Shown here: positions 1 through 7,201 of the stretch, one piece after another
Numbering within the stretch: the first letter of the stretch is position 1
Layout of the letters: each line of letters starts with the position of its first letter
Assembly (NCBI RefSeq): GCF_004000605.1
Contig: NZ_CP018911.1
Coordinates: 1,116,001-1,180,000 of the forward strand
Source: Glycocaulis alkaliphilus
GTDB taxonomy: Bacteria; Pseudomonadota; Alphaproteobacteria; Caulobacterales; Maricaulaceae
Direction of reading: 5' to 3'
DNA length: 64,000 bases
The notes under the pieces: generated by a model
The model's input: only the letters and a program-made list of their open reading frames with translations
Database searches by the model: none
Told to the model about the DNA's origin: nothing
Translations under genes and position numbers: made by a program

Positions 1-304
1 CCGCAGCACCCGGTATGAGGTTGAGGGAAGTATCTCCATCACCTTCTCGCTCATGGATGGCGAGATTTCTGACGGGGAGGCGATGTATTTCCCCGAAGCG
101 CGGATGACGCCGCACTTCACCGACGAGAACGCCCATGAAAGGCTTGTGCTGGAGCGTGTCGAGCTCGATGGCGGCGATACCCGGCTGGTCGGGCGCTATG
201 AAGGCGAGCTGGCCTATCGCGGATCAATGTTCAGCGAAGCCGACGAGACCAATACGGTCTCGCTGGTCGTTGAATTCGACGTTAGCCCCTCCCGCGAGGA
301 CTAG
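1..304 (+). CDS. 3' end of a hypothetical protein (5' end outside the window)
   Basis: The reading frame is open from the first bases of the window to a TAG at 302-304, so the true start lies upstream. About 100 C-terminal residues are visible. They are acidic and look like alternating beta strands (for example the GRYEGELAYRG stretch), with no cysteine motif, membrane segment or recognised domain. The gene converges on the MFS transporter, with 13 bp between the two stop codons. I cannot assign a function; a soluble or secreted beta-rich domain is the most that can be said. Confidence 0.6.
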   Translation, partial: RSTRYEVEGSISITFSLMDGEISDGEAMYFPEARMTPHFTDENAHERLVLERVELDGGDTRLVGRYEGELAYRGSMFSEADETNTVSLVVEFDVSPSRED

Positions 305-317
305 GGCCTGTCCTCTA

Positions 318-1625
318 TCAGGCGGCGGCGGGAGCAGCGCCGGGCTGCGACCGCCGGTGCAGGGAGCGCGCAACGAGAACCAGCGTGACGACCGCAACCG
401 GGTAGAAGGGCACGAGCGACAACATCGCGTATTCGAGCCCTTGTGCCGGACCGTACTGACCGGCCAGCCAGTCACTGGCAGCACCGATATAGAGCGGGCC
501 CAGGCCCATCCCGACCAGATTGATGACAAACAGCAGGATGGCCGCCGAGGTGCTGCGCTGGCCCGGAGGGGCCAGATTCTGCACGATCGCCATGCCGGGG
601 GCGACAAACATCATGTTCATCGCCATCGGGATGGTCAGGAAGATCAGCGCGACATACCAGCTGTCCGCCATCACGCCGACAACGAAGAACGGGATGCCGA
701 TGCCCAGCGCCCAGGCCGGGATCATGGCGTAGGCACTGGGCGTGGTGCGCGCAAAGCGGTCGGCAAGATGGCCGCTGAGAAACATGCCGAGCGCCATCGA
801 GAAGCCGATGACCAGGCTGTACCAGGTCGCGATGTCGGCCATTTCAGCGCCCTTCGCGCGCATCAGCAATGCAGGTGCCCAGGCGGCAAAGGCGTTGAAC
901 ACGAAGCTGTAGGCCGCTGCAGCGAGCAACAGCATACGCAGGGTCGGGTCGCCGAGAAAATCACGCACGCACTGCATGATCGAGGGGCCTTTGGTCCCGT
1001 CGGGCGCCGCCTCAACCGGCGCATCAAACCGGCCCCTCTTGGGCTCTCGCACGCACAGCCAGAGCAGCAGGGACAACAGAACACCCGGTGCGGCGACCAC
1101 GAAGAATGCGGTGCGCCAGCCAAACTGTGCGGCGGCCCAGCCACCCAGAGCCACGCCTACCGTCGCGCCGAGCGGCACGCCCAGTGACCACAAGGCGATA
1201 GCCCCGCCGCGCCGGTGAGGAGGGAAGTAGTCGGAGATGATGGACATGGACGGTGCCGCGCCGCCCGCCTCACCGATGCCCACGCCGATACGGGCAAACA
1301 GCAGATGGAGGAAATTGTTCGACAGGCCGCACAGGCCGGTGAACAGGCTCCATACAGCGCAGGCCACAGCCACAACGCGTACGCGGTTCACCCGGTCCGC
1401 CATCCACGCTACGGGGATGCCAAAACTGGTGTAGAACACGGCGAACGCAAAACCCGACACCAGCCCGATCTGGGTATCCGAGAGGTTCAGGTCCGCCTTG
1501 ATGGGCTCGGCGAGGATCGCCACGATCTGCCGGTCAAGATAGTTGAATGCGTAGATAAGGCCCAGAACGAGCACGACAAAATAGGGGTAAACGCCAACGC
1601 GCTGCTCACTCTGGGTCGATTGCAT
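318..1625 (-). CDS. MFS transporter, spinster-like
   Basis: This 435-residue polytopic membrane protein has about 12 hydrophobic segments. An N-terminal NYLDRQIVAIL stretch in helix 1 and a loop after helix 2 (residues about 60-80, AWMADRVNR, the MFS motif A region) match the spinster-like branch often found in sphingomonad and hyphomonad catabolic clusters. It probably moves a small organic substrate or product across the inner membrane. It lies downstream of a SnoaL-like gene on the same strand, with a hairpin between them, and may be transcribed partly from that gene's promoter. No convincing Shine-Dalgarno precedes the ATG. Substrate is unknown; the link to the catabolic cluster is inference from position. 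Confidence 0.85.
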   Translation of the reverse strand: MQSTQSEQRVGVYPYFVVLVLGLIYAFNYLDRQIVAILAEPIKADLNLSDTQIGLVSGFAFAVFYTSFGIPVAWMADRVNRVRVVAVACAVWSLFTGLCGLSNNFLHLLFARIGVGIGEAGGAAPSMSIISDYFPPHRRGGAIALWSLGVPLGATVGVALGGWAAAQFGWRTAFFVVAAPGVLLSLLLWLCVREPKRGRFDAPVEAAPDGTKGPSIMQCVRDFLGDPTLRMLLLAAAAYSFVFNAFAAWAPALLMRAKGAEMADIATWYSLVIGFSMALGMFLSGHLADRFARTTPSAYAMIPAWALGIGIPFFVVGVMADSWYVALIFLTIPMAMNMMFVAPGMAIVQNLAPPGQRSTSAAILLFVINLVGMGLGPLYIGAASDWLAGQYGPAQGLEYAMLSLVPFYPVAVVTLVLVARSLHRRSQPGAAPAAA

Positions 1626-1697
1626 GGAACGGTCTCACATTGCGCCGGAGAGTGATCAACGCCTGCTGGCGGACCGCTCCGGAAGCCCCTGATGATG

Positions 1698-1726
1698 AAG
1701 CCGCCCCCGGATCGCGAGGGCGGCTT
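1698..1726 (-). terminator. Hairpin between SnoaL-like gene and MFS gene
   Basis: A 9-bp stem (AAGCCGCCC at 1698-1706 with GGGCGGCTT at 1718-1726) lies just past the stop codon of the SnoaL-like gene. There is no long T run on either strand, so it may be only a partial terminator. Confidence 0.45.
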
Positions 1727-1745
1727 TGAACGACAGCAATACGGG

Positions 1746-2159
1746 CTAGTTGCGGCCGTGGTGGTCGAACTCTTCAACCCCCATCTCGCGCAGGAGGTGA
1801 GCCCGGTCATAATACTCGCGCCACTCGGTGATGAGATTGTCATCGCCGAATGAGATCACGCCGACGACGGGCACTTCGCCCTTCTTCCCCTTGAAGGTGA
1901 AGCGGTCCCAGCGCTCGACATAAACCCGGCCATCAATAACGCCGATATGGTCGATATCGAGCACGATCTCGTCAATGCCGGCGCCCAGCCCGGAAATGCG
2001 CTCGTAAATGGCTTCCCGCCCGACCACAGGGTCCACCATCATGGAGTGAAGCACGCCCTTGGGCGCGAACAGATCGCCGACCTTGCGCCAGTCCTTCTTC
2101 TCCCAGGCGCTCGCCATCTCGCGGACGGCCGCAATCTTCTTTTCTTCGGTTGACGACAT
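1746..2159 (-). CDS. SnoaL/limonene-epoxide-hydrolase-like protein
   Basis: This 137-residue protein of the NTF2-like alpha+beta cone fold begins at the ATG that has a strong GGGAGG ribosome site 7 bases upstream; an upstream in-frame extension to 2228 has no such support and would run through the regulatory motif. The layout (helical N-terminus, VVGREAIYERI, then strands ending in WREYYDR) is like limonene-1,2-epoxide hydrolases and SnoaL-type cyclases/isomerases. The family acts on hydrophobic rings or epoxides, often through Asp/Arg/Tyr networks. It is divergent from the TonB receptor gene, with two copies of the shared 20-bp motif between them. Exact reaction unknown. Confidence 0.75.
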   Translation of the reverse strand: MSSTEEKKIAAVREMASAWEKKDWRKVGDLFAPKGVLHSMMVDPVVGREAIYERISGLGAGIDEIVLDIDHIGVIDGRVYVERWDRFTFKGKKGEVPVVGVISFGDDNLITEWREYYDRAHLLREMGVEEFDHHGRN

Positions 2160-2172
2160 TATTTTCCTCCCT

Positions 2173-2192
2173 GTCAATCTCGTTATGCAAGC
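2173..2192 (-). promoter_or_regulatory. Shared cluster motif, copy a
   Basis: On the minus strand this reads GCTTGCATAACGAGATTGAC, one mismatch from the consensus RCTTGYWTAANNRGAYTWAC derived from five sites in this cluster. It ends 13 bases before the ATG of the SnoaL-like gene and points toward it. It could be an operator or contain the -10 element (CATAAC). Confidence 0.6.
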
Positions 2193-2215
2193 GATATTGG
2201 GGCATCTTCGGAGCC

Positions 2216-2238
2216 TGTCAATCAACACTGGCTTGACA
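2216..2238. promoter_or_regulatory. Inverted repeat TGTCAA-N11-TTGACA between divergent genes
   Basis: TGTCAA (2216-2221) and TTGACA (2233-2238) form a perfect 6-bp inverted repeat, so a consensus TTGACA reads outward on each strand. Motif copies a and d sit about 25 bp away on either side. The symmetry suggests back-to-back promoter or activator elements serving both genes. Confidence 0.4.
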
Positions 2239-2263
2239 AGACTGTCAGGCGAGTCATGGTGTC

Positions 2264-2283
2264 ACTTGCTTAAAAAGACGAAT
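2264..2283 (+). promoter_or_regulatory. Shared cluster motif, copy d
   Basis: This reads ACTTGCTTAAAAAGACGAAT, two mismatches from the shared consensus, oriented toward the TonB receptor gene and ending 54 bases before its ATG. Confidence 0.5.
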
Positions 2284-2337
2284 GGTCCGCGACGCCCGTC
2301 ATAAAGGCGGGAGGGCGGCCCGAGGGAGGAGTTGAGC

Positions 2338-4572
2338 ATGTCTGTCCGTTTTCGGAGAGGTCGGCTTCTGCTGACCACTGCCAGCCTGGCGCTGGGCGTT
2401 CTGATGCCCGCCACGTCACTGGCCAATGAGTTACAGGAACAGCCCGTAGCATCCACCAATCAGGGTGTTGAGGTGCTGGTCATTACCGCGCGCAGGCGGG
2501 CGGAAAGCCTGCAACGCGTGCCAATAGCCGTCACGGCTCTGGGATCAGAGCAGCTGCGTAACGAACAGATCACCGATCTGTCGGAAATAGCGGCTTATGT
2601 TCCGAGCTTTACCTACCAGTCCCAGAACTCGATGGAATCCGAGATGTTCATCCGCGGTGTGGGCACCACCCGGCTGAACGGTGCGACGGCTGACCCGTCG
2701 GTCGGCACGTTCCTCAACGAGATCTATATCGGCCGGCGTGGTTCGGCGACGCCGCCGCTCTTCGATCTTGAACGCGTCGAGGTTCTGCGCGGCCCGCAAG
2801 GCACGCTTTATGGCAAGAACGTCGTCGGCGGCGCTATCAACCTGATCACGGCGGCACCGCAAGACGAATTCGGCGCCGGCGGATCGGTGTCGATCGGCAA
2901 TTATTCCAGCCTTCTGGCCGAAGGATTTGTCACCGGCGCGCTGAGCGAAAACCTGTCAGCGCGTCTGTCGCTTTACCGCGAACGTCATGACGGCTTCGCG
3001 CGCAATGTGATTCGCGACGAAGAGCTGGAGGACCGCGATTCCTACGCCGGGCGTCTGTCACTGCTCTGGAACGCCAGCGATAATGTGCGCATCTCGCTGG
3101 TCGCAGACTACAGCGATGATCAGGGCGGCGGACCTTCGCGCAACGCCGTGGACGATCCCACCCAGCCCGGATTTGGCTTCATTACGCCAAACATTCCGGC
3201 CAATCCGCGCCTGAACCATTCGCCCTATGAGCAATATGCCGACCGTACCACGGGCGGTCTGACCGGCCGGATGGATTGGGACCTTGGCAACTCCACGCTA
3301 ACTTACCTCGCCGGCTACCGTTATGGCGAGGCGTCAGGCCGCTGGACGCAGGCCGGGGCCGGCTCGCCGCCTTCGATCACGGACAGCACGCTGACCCAGT
3401 ATGAGCAGTATCGTGGCTATACCCAGGAGCTGCGGCTGGCATCCGATGCCGGAAACCGGCTGCGCTGGATCGGTGGCCTCTACTATCTCTATGAGGACAT
3501 CGAGCGCAGCTCGCGCAACACGGCAACGTCCTTCCTTCCGGGCGGTCCGGGCAGCACGCGGGACTCGCTGGACGGCGACAACATCTTCATCGGGTTCAGC
3601 GAGACGCGCAGCTATGCGGTCTTCACCGAGGTCGAGTTCGACATCACCCCGGCAGTGACGCTGGTCGTAGGCGGACGCTACACCCGCGATGAGAAGGACC
3701 TCCAGTCTGACGCGATCATTCTCGATTTCGGGCAGCCGGGAGACCTGCTCTCGCCAGCCCCGCTTCAGGAGGAGTATTCGGTAACGGTGGGCGGCGCCTG
3801 GTCGCGCTTCACGCCGCGCGTATCGCTTGAGTGGGATGTGTCGGACAACCTGCTTGTCTACGCATCGTATTCGGAAGGGTTCAAAGGTGCAGGCTGGCAG
3901 GGAGCAACGGCCAATGCCGTCGCTGCGGCCACCGCCTATAATCCCGAATACGCCACCACTTACGAGATCGGCCTGAAAGCTGACTGGTTCAGCAACCGCC
4001 TGCGTACCAATCTGGCGGCCTTCTACACGGACTTCTCTGACCTGCAGGTGGAATTGCTTGACGATGTGAACCTTACCCTCGTCGTCGCCAATGCCGCCGA
4101 CGCCGTGATCAGCGGGTTCGAGTTCGAGGTGCAGGCAAGCCCGACCGACTGGCTGAACCTGTTTGCTTCAGGCTCGATCATCAACGCCGAGTACAAGGAC
4201 TATATCGATCCGCTTCGTGGCATCGACTATAGCGGCAACCAGATGCAGCGTACGCCGGAGTACCAGTACGCGGTGGGCGCGGACATCCGCCAGCCGGTAG
4301 GCAACAATCTCGAGCTGATCGGCAATATCAATTACGCCTATCAGGATCAGATGTACTGGGGCCCTAACGAGCTCAACTTCGAGCCGGGCTACGGCCTTCT
4401 CAATGCCCGTGTGGGGATCGGCGCCGAAGACGGCCGGTGGACGCTCTCGCTGTGGGGCCGCAACCTCACGGACGAGCTTTACCGTGTCAGCATCATCCCG
4501 TTCGTCGGGGATGAGGTGTCGGTATTTGGTGCGCCACGCACCTATGGTGTGCGCCTGACGGGCCGGTTCTAG
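2338..4572 (+). CDS. TonB-dependent outer-membrane receptor
   Basis: This 744-residue receptor would import a large or scarce ligand through the outer membrane using TonB energy. A signal peptide ends around ATSLA-NEL, followed by a TonB box (EVLVITARR), a plug domain with the typical PSFTYQS and VEVLRGPQGTLYGKN stretches (residues about 40-160), and a 22-strand barrel ending in GVRLTGRF with a terminal Phe. The ATG at 2338 is preferred over a TTG 6 bases upstream because GGGAGGA lies 7 bases before it. The family is the large IroN/CirA-like group common in sphingomonad catabolic loci. The shared motif upstream ties it to the carotenoid-oxygenase cluster; ligand unknown. Confidence 0.92.
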   Translation: MSVRFRRGRLLLTTASLALGVLMPATSLANELQEQPVASTNQGVEVLVITARRRAESLQRVPIAVTALGSEQLRNEQITDLSEIAAYVPSFTYQSQNSMESEMFIRGVGTTRLNGATADPSVGTFLNEIYIGRRGSATPPLFDLERVEVLRGPQGTLYGKNVVGGAINLITAAPQDEFGAGGSVSIGNYSSLLAEGFVTGALSENLSARLSLYRERHDGFARNVIRDEELEDRDSYAGRLSLLWNASDNVRISLVADYSDDQGGGPSRNAVDDPTQPGFGFITPNIPANPRLNHSPYEQYADRTTGGLTGRMDWDLGNSTLTYLAGYRYGEASGRWTQAGAGSPPSITDSTLTQYEQYRGYTQELRLASDAGNRLRWIGGLYYLYEDIERSSRNTATSFLPGGPGSTRDSLDGDNIFIGFSETRSYAVFTEVEFDITPAVTLVVGGRYTRDEKDLQSDAIILDFGQPGDLLSPAPLQEEYSVTVGGAWSRFTPRVSLEWDVSDNLLVYASYSEGFKGAGWQGATANAVAAATAYNPEYATTYEIGLKADWFSNRLRTNLAAFYTDFSDLQVELLDDVNLTLVVANAADAVISGFEFEVQASPTDWLNLFASGSIINAEYKDYIDPLRGIDYSGNQMQRTPEYQYAVGADIRQPVGNNLELIGNINYAYQDQMYWGPNELNFEPGYGLLNARVGIGAEDGRWTLSLWGRNLTDELYRVSIIPFVGDEVSVFGAPRTYGVRLTGRF

Positions 4573-4583
4573 GCCACAGGCAA

Positions 4584-4608
4584 GCCGGGGGACCGCCGTG
4601 CCCCCGGC
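4584..4608 (+). terminator. Hairpin after TonB receptor gene
   Basis: GCCGGGGG (4584-4591) pairs with CCCCCGGC (4601-4608) around a 9-base loop, 12 bp after the receptor stop codon. The T tract is poor, so this is a terminator-like hairpin. Confidence 0.5.
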
Positions 4609-4620
4609 AACCCTTGACAA

Positions 4621-4654
4621 GGGTGTTGCCTGACCGGAGGGTCAGGCAACACCC
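4621..4654. promoter_or_regulatory. Perfect 15-bp inverted repeat before the HxlR-type regulator
   Basis: GGGTGTTGCCTGACC (4621-4635) and GGTCAGGCAACACCC (4640-4654) pair perfectly around a GGAG loop, 19 bases before the regulator ATG. An adjoining 13-base palindrome, CCCTTG-A-CAAGGG, sits at 4611-4623. Neither strand shows a T run, so this may be an operator or an RNA structure in the regulator leader rather than a simple terminator. Confidence 0.5.
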
Positions 4655-4673
4655 CACTGTCCTCAACGGCCTC

Positions 4674-5642
4674 ATGAATTCATCGAAAAAACAGAGCAGA
4701 TCGCTCCCGGCAGACCGGGAGGCGCCACGTGCTGCCCCCGGCCAGCTGGTCGAGGCAGATTCAGCCGCGCGCGCGTTGAACATTCTGGGCGATCGCTGGA
4801 CGCTCATGATCATTTCCTACGCCTTTGTGGACGTAAGGCGCTTTGAAGACTTCCAGAACCGGATCGGGATTGCGCGCAGCCTGCTGACCGACCGGCTGCG
4901 CCGTCTGGTGGAGGTGGGAGTATTCCGGCGCGAACAGTATTGCGAGCGTCCGCCGCGCTTTGAATACCGCTTCACCGAGATGGGCCGGGACCTGTATGGC
5001 GCATCCCTGATGATTATCCGCTGGGAGAAGCGCTGGTTCTATGACCGCAACATCCCGGCACACACGATCAGGCATGATTGCGGGAAAGTCTTCACGCCGG
5101 AATACCGCTGCAAGGCGTGTGGCGGCGTCATCTACGCACGCGATACCTATTCTGAACCCGGTCCCGGCGCGGGCTTTGACCCTGCACCCAAATCGCGCGC
5201 GCAACGCCGGTCAATCGTCGACAGGGCGCTGCCCGAAGACTCCATGATGCAGCGTGCGACAGACGTGCTGGGGGATCGCTGGACATCGCACATCATCGCG
5301 GCCGCTTTCCTGGGCCATTCGCGTTTTGGCGAATTTGAACAGGCGCTTGGCGTGGCGTCGAACATTCTGGCCGACCGGCTCTCCCGGCTCGTGGAGCTCG
5401 GCGTGTTCAAGCAACGGCTCTATCAGGACAAGCCGGAACGCTGGGAATACAAGCTGACGCAGGAGGGGCTGGACCTGTTCCCGCTGGTGCTGGAGCTGGT
5501 GCGCTGGGGTGATCGCTGGCTGTCCACCAAGGAAGGGGTTCCGCGCATCATCTATCACCGCCCCTGCGGCCATGTGCTGGAAGGCGTTATCACGTGCGAT
5601 CAGTGCGAGGGCGAGGTGACCCGGCACTCCACGGCAATCTGA
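4674..5642 (+). CDS. Tandem-domain HxlR-family transcription regulator with zinc-ribbon-like motifs
   Basis: This 322-residue protein contains two complete HxlR-type winged-helix units. Unit 1 is about residues 28-125 (ALNILGDRWTLMIISYAF, LLTDRLRRLVEVGVF) and unit 2 about 190-285 (ATDVLGDRWTSHIIAAAF, ILADRLSRLVELGVF). Each is followed by a ribbon-like metal site: H134/C136 with C146-x2-C149, and H295/C298 with C308-x2-C311. Typical HxlR proteins have one domain and act as dimers, so this is a single-chain pseudo-dimer. I chose the ATG at 4674; a TTG at 4614 would place the strong hairpin inside the coding region. It lies amid the catabolic genes and is the best candidate for binding the shared 20-bp motif. 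Confidence 0.85.
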   Translation: MNSSKKQSRSLPADREAPRAAPGQLVEADSAARALNILGDRWTLMIISYAFVDVRRFEDFQNRIGIARSLLTDRLRRLVEVGVFRREQYCERPPRFEYRFTEMGRDLYGASLMIIRWEKRWFYDRNIPAHTIRHDCGKVFTPEYRCKACGGVIYARDTYSEPGPGAGFDPAPKSRAQRRSIVDRALPEDSMMQRATDVLGDRWTSHIIAAAFLGHSRFGEFEQALGVASNILADRLSRLVELGVFKQRLYQDKPERWEYKLTQEGLDLFPLVLELVRWGDRWLSTKEGVPRIIYHRPCGHVLEGVITCDQCEGEVTRHSTAI

Positions 5643-5655
5643 CGCAGGCCCAGAC

Positions 5656-5675
5656 GCTTGCTTAAGGAGACTAAC
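5656..5675 (+). promoter_or_regulatory. Shared cluster motif, copy e
   Basis: GCTTGCTTAAGGAGACTAAC matches the five-site consensus exactly. It begins 13 bases after the regulator stop codon and ends 46 bases before the dioxygenase ATG, suggesting a separate promoter for the dioxygenase gene. Confidence 0.65.
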
Positions 5676-5721
5676 GCCGGTAGCCTGCAGGCAAAGTTCT
5701 TTCGAACCAAGGACAAGCCTG

Positions 5722-7194
5722 ATGAAGCTCGAACGTCTCCCGCCGGTCAAAACCTCCCTGCGCTCCAGCAATCACCCTTATCTCAACGGTGCGTGGACGC
5801 CGTTGCACGAAGAGGTGAATGCGTGGGATCTGGAAGTGATTGAGGGGACGGTCCCGTCCGACATTGATGGTGTTTACCTGCGCAATACCGAGAACCAGGT
5901 ACATCAGCCGCTTGGGCGGCATCACCCGTTTGATGCCGATTCAATGATCCACCAGATCGACTTTTCAAACGGCAAGGCGTCCTATCGCAACAGGTTCGTG
6001 CGCACGCGCTGCTTTCAGGCCGAGCAGATCGCCGGGGAATCGCTCTGGGGCGGACTTGCAGACCCAGCTGGCACATCCCGCCGGCCCGGTTTCGGCGCCC
6101 ATGGCAGCCTGAAGGATAATGCCAGCACGGACGTCGTTGTTCATGGCGGCAAGGCGCTGGCCACCTTCTATCAGTGCGGCGAAGCCTACATGCTCGACCC
6201 GGAAACCCTCGAGCAGATGGGCGTTGCCCCCTGGGCGCCGCTTGATGGTGTGTCGGCCCACTGCAAGGTCGATGAGCGCACGGGCGATCTGCTCTTCTTC
6301 AACTACTCCAAGCACGCGCCCTACATGCATTACGGCGTGGTGGACCCGTCTGGCCGGTTGAAGCACTACACGCCCATTCCGCTGCCCGGACCGCGCCTGC
6401 CGCACGACATGGCATTCTCGGAAAACTACTCGATCCTGAATGATCTGCCGGTCTTCTGGAATGCCAGCCTGCTGGAGCGCGGCATTCATGCTGTGCGCAT
6501 GCACGACCTGCCTTCGCGCTTTGCCATCCTGCCCCGCTACGGCACCGAAAAGGATATCCGCTGGTTCGAGGCCGACCCGACCTATGTGCTGCACTTCCTG
6601 AACGCCTACGAGCAGGGCGACGAGATCATCATGGACGGCTATTTCCAGGAAGATCCGATTCCGAAACCGCTCACTGACGGGCCCAAGGGCTATGAGCACC
6701 TGATGGCCTATATCGATGAGCACAGCTTCAAACCCAAGCTGCACCGCTGGCGGTTCAACTTGGCGACCGGCAAGACGGTAGAGGAGCGTCTCGACGACCG
6801 GATCGTCGAGTTTGGCATGATCAATCAGCGCGTGGCGGGCCAGCGCCATCGCTATATCTACTCCACCACCACCAAGCCGGGCTGGTTCCTGTTCAACGGC
6901 TTCATCAAGCACGATCTCGATACCGGGACGTCAGAAGAAGTGCGTCTTGAAGAGGGCCGCTATGCGAGTGAAGCGCCGTTCGTCCCCCGCATTAATGCGA
7001 AGGACGAGGATGACGGCTATCTGGTCTCGTTCGTGGTCGATGAAAATGCCGGAAAGTCGGAATGCATCCTGATTGACTGCAAGCGCTTCTCCGACGGGCC
7101 GGTCGTACGCATTGCCCTGCCGCACAAGATTTCCAGCGGCACCCATTCATGCTGGGCCGACCGCGGCTTCATCCGTAACGGCAAGGCAGGGTAG
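5722..7194 (+). CDS. Carotenoid-cleavage/lignostilbene-dioxygenase family protein
   Basis: This 490-residue protein belongs to the RPE65/carotenoid oxygenase family, non-heme Fe(II) enzymes that split a C=C bond with O2 to give two carbonyl products. The four iron-binding histidines are in family-typical settings: His180 (SAHCKV), His228 (PHDMAF), His291 (LHFLNAYE) and His475 (GTHSCW), with second-shell acid E417 near APFVPR. Family members act on carotenoids, apocarotenoids or stilbenes. A neighbouring feruloyl-CoA-synthase-like gene favours a phenylpropanoid or stilbene substrate, but an apocarotenoid is equally possible. It has its own copy of the shared motif and ends 7 bp from the convergent CoA ligase. 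Confidence 0.88.
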   Translation: MKLERLPPVKTSLRSSNHPYLNGAWTPLHEEVNAWDLEVIEGTVPSDIDGVYLRNTENQVHQPLGRHHPFDADSMIHQIDFSNGKASYRNRFVRTRCFQAEQIAGESLWGGLADPAGTSRRPGFGAHGSLKDNASTDVVVHGGKALATFYQCGEAYMLDPETLEQMGVAPWAPLDGVSAHCKVDERTGDLLFFNYSKHAPYMHYGVVDPSGRLKHYTPIPLPGPRLPHDMAFSENYSILNDLPVFWNASLLERGIHAVRMHDLPSRFAILPRYGTEKDIRWFEADPTYVLHFLNAYEQGDEIIMDGYFQEDPIPKPLTDGPKGYEHLMAYIDEHSFKPKLHRWRFNLATGKTVEERLDDRIVEFGMINQRVAGQRHRYIYSTTTKPGWFLFNGFIKHDLDTGTSEEVRLEEGRYASEAPFVPRINAKDEDDGYLVSFVVDENAGKSECILIDCKRFSDGPVVRIALPHKISSGTHSCWADRGFIRNGKAG

Positions 7195-7201
7195 GGGGGC
7201 G

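Noticed and set aside
4614-4642. TTGACA at 4614-4619 as a -35 box for the HxlR-type gene
   Set aside because: The position 17 bases on reads GAGGGT, unlike a -10, and the TTGACA is part of the palindrome.
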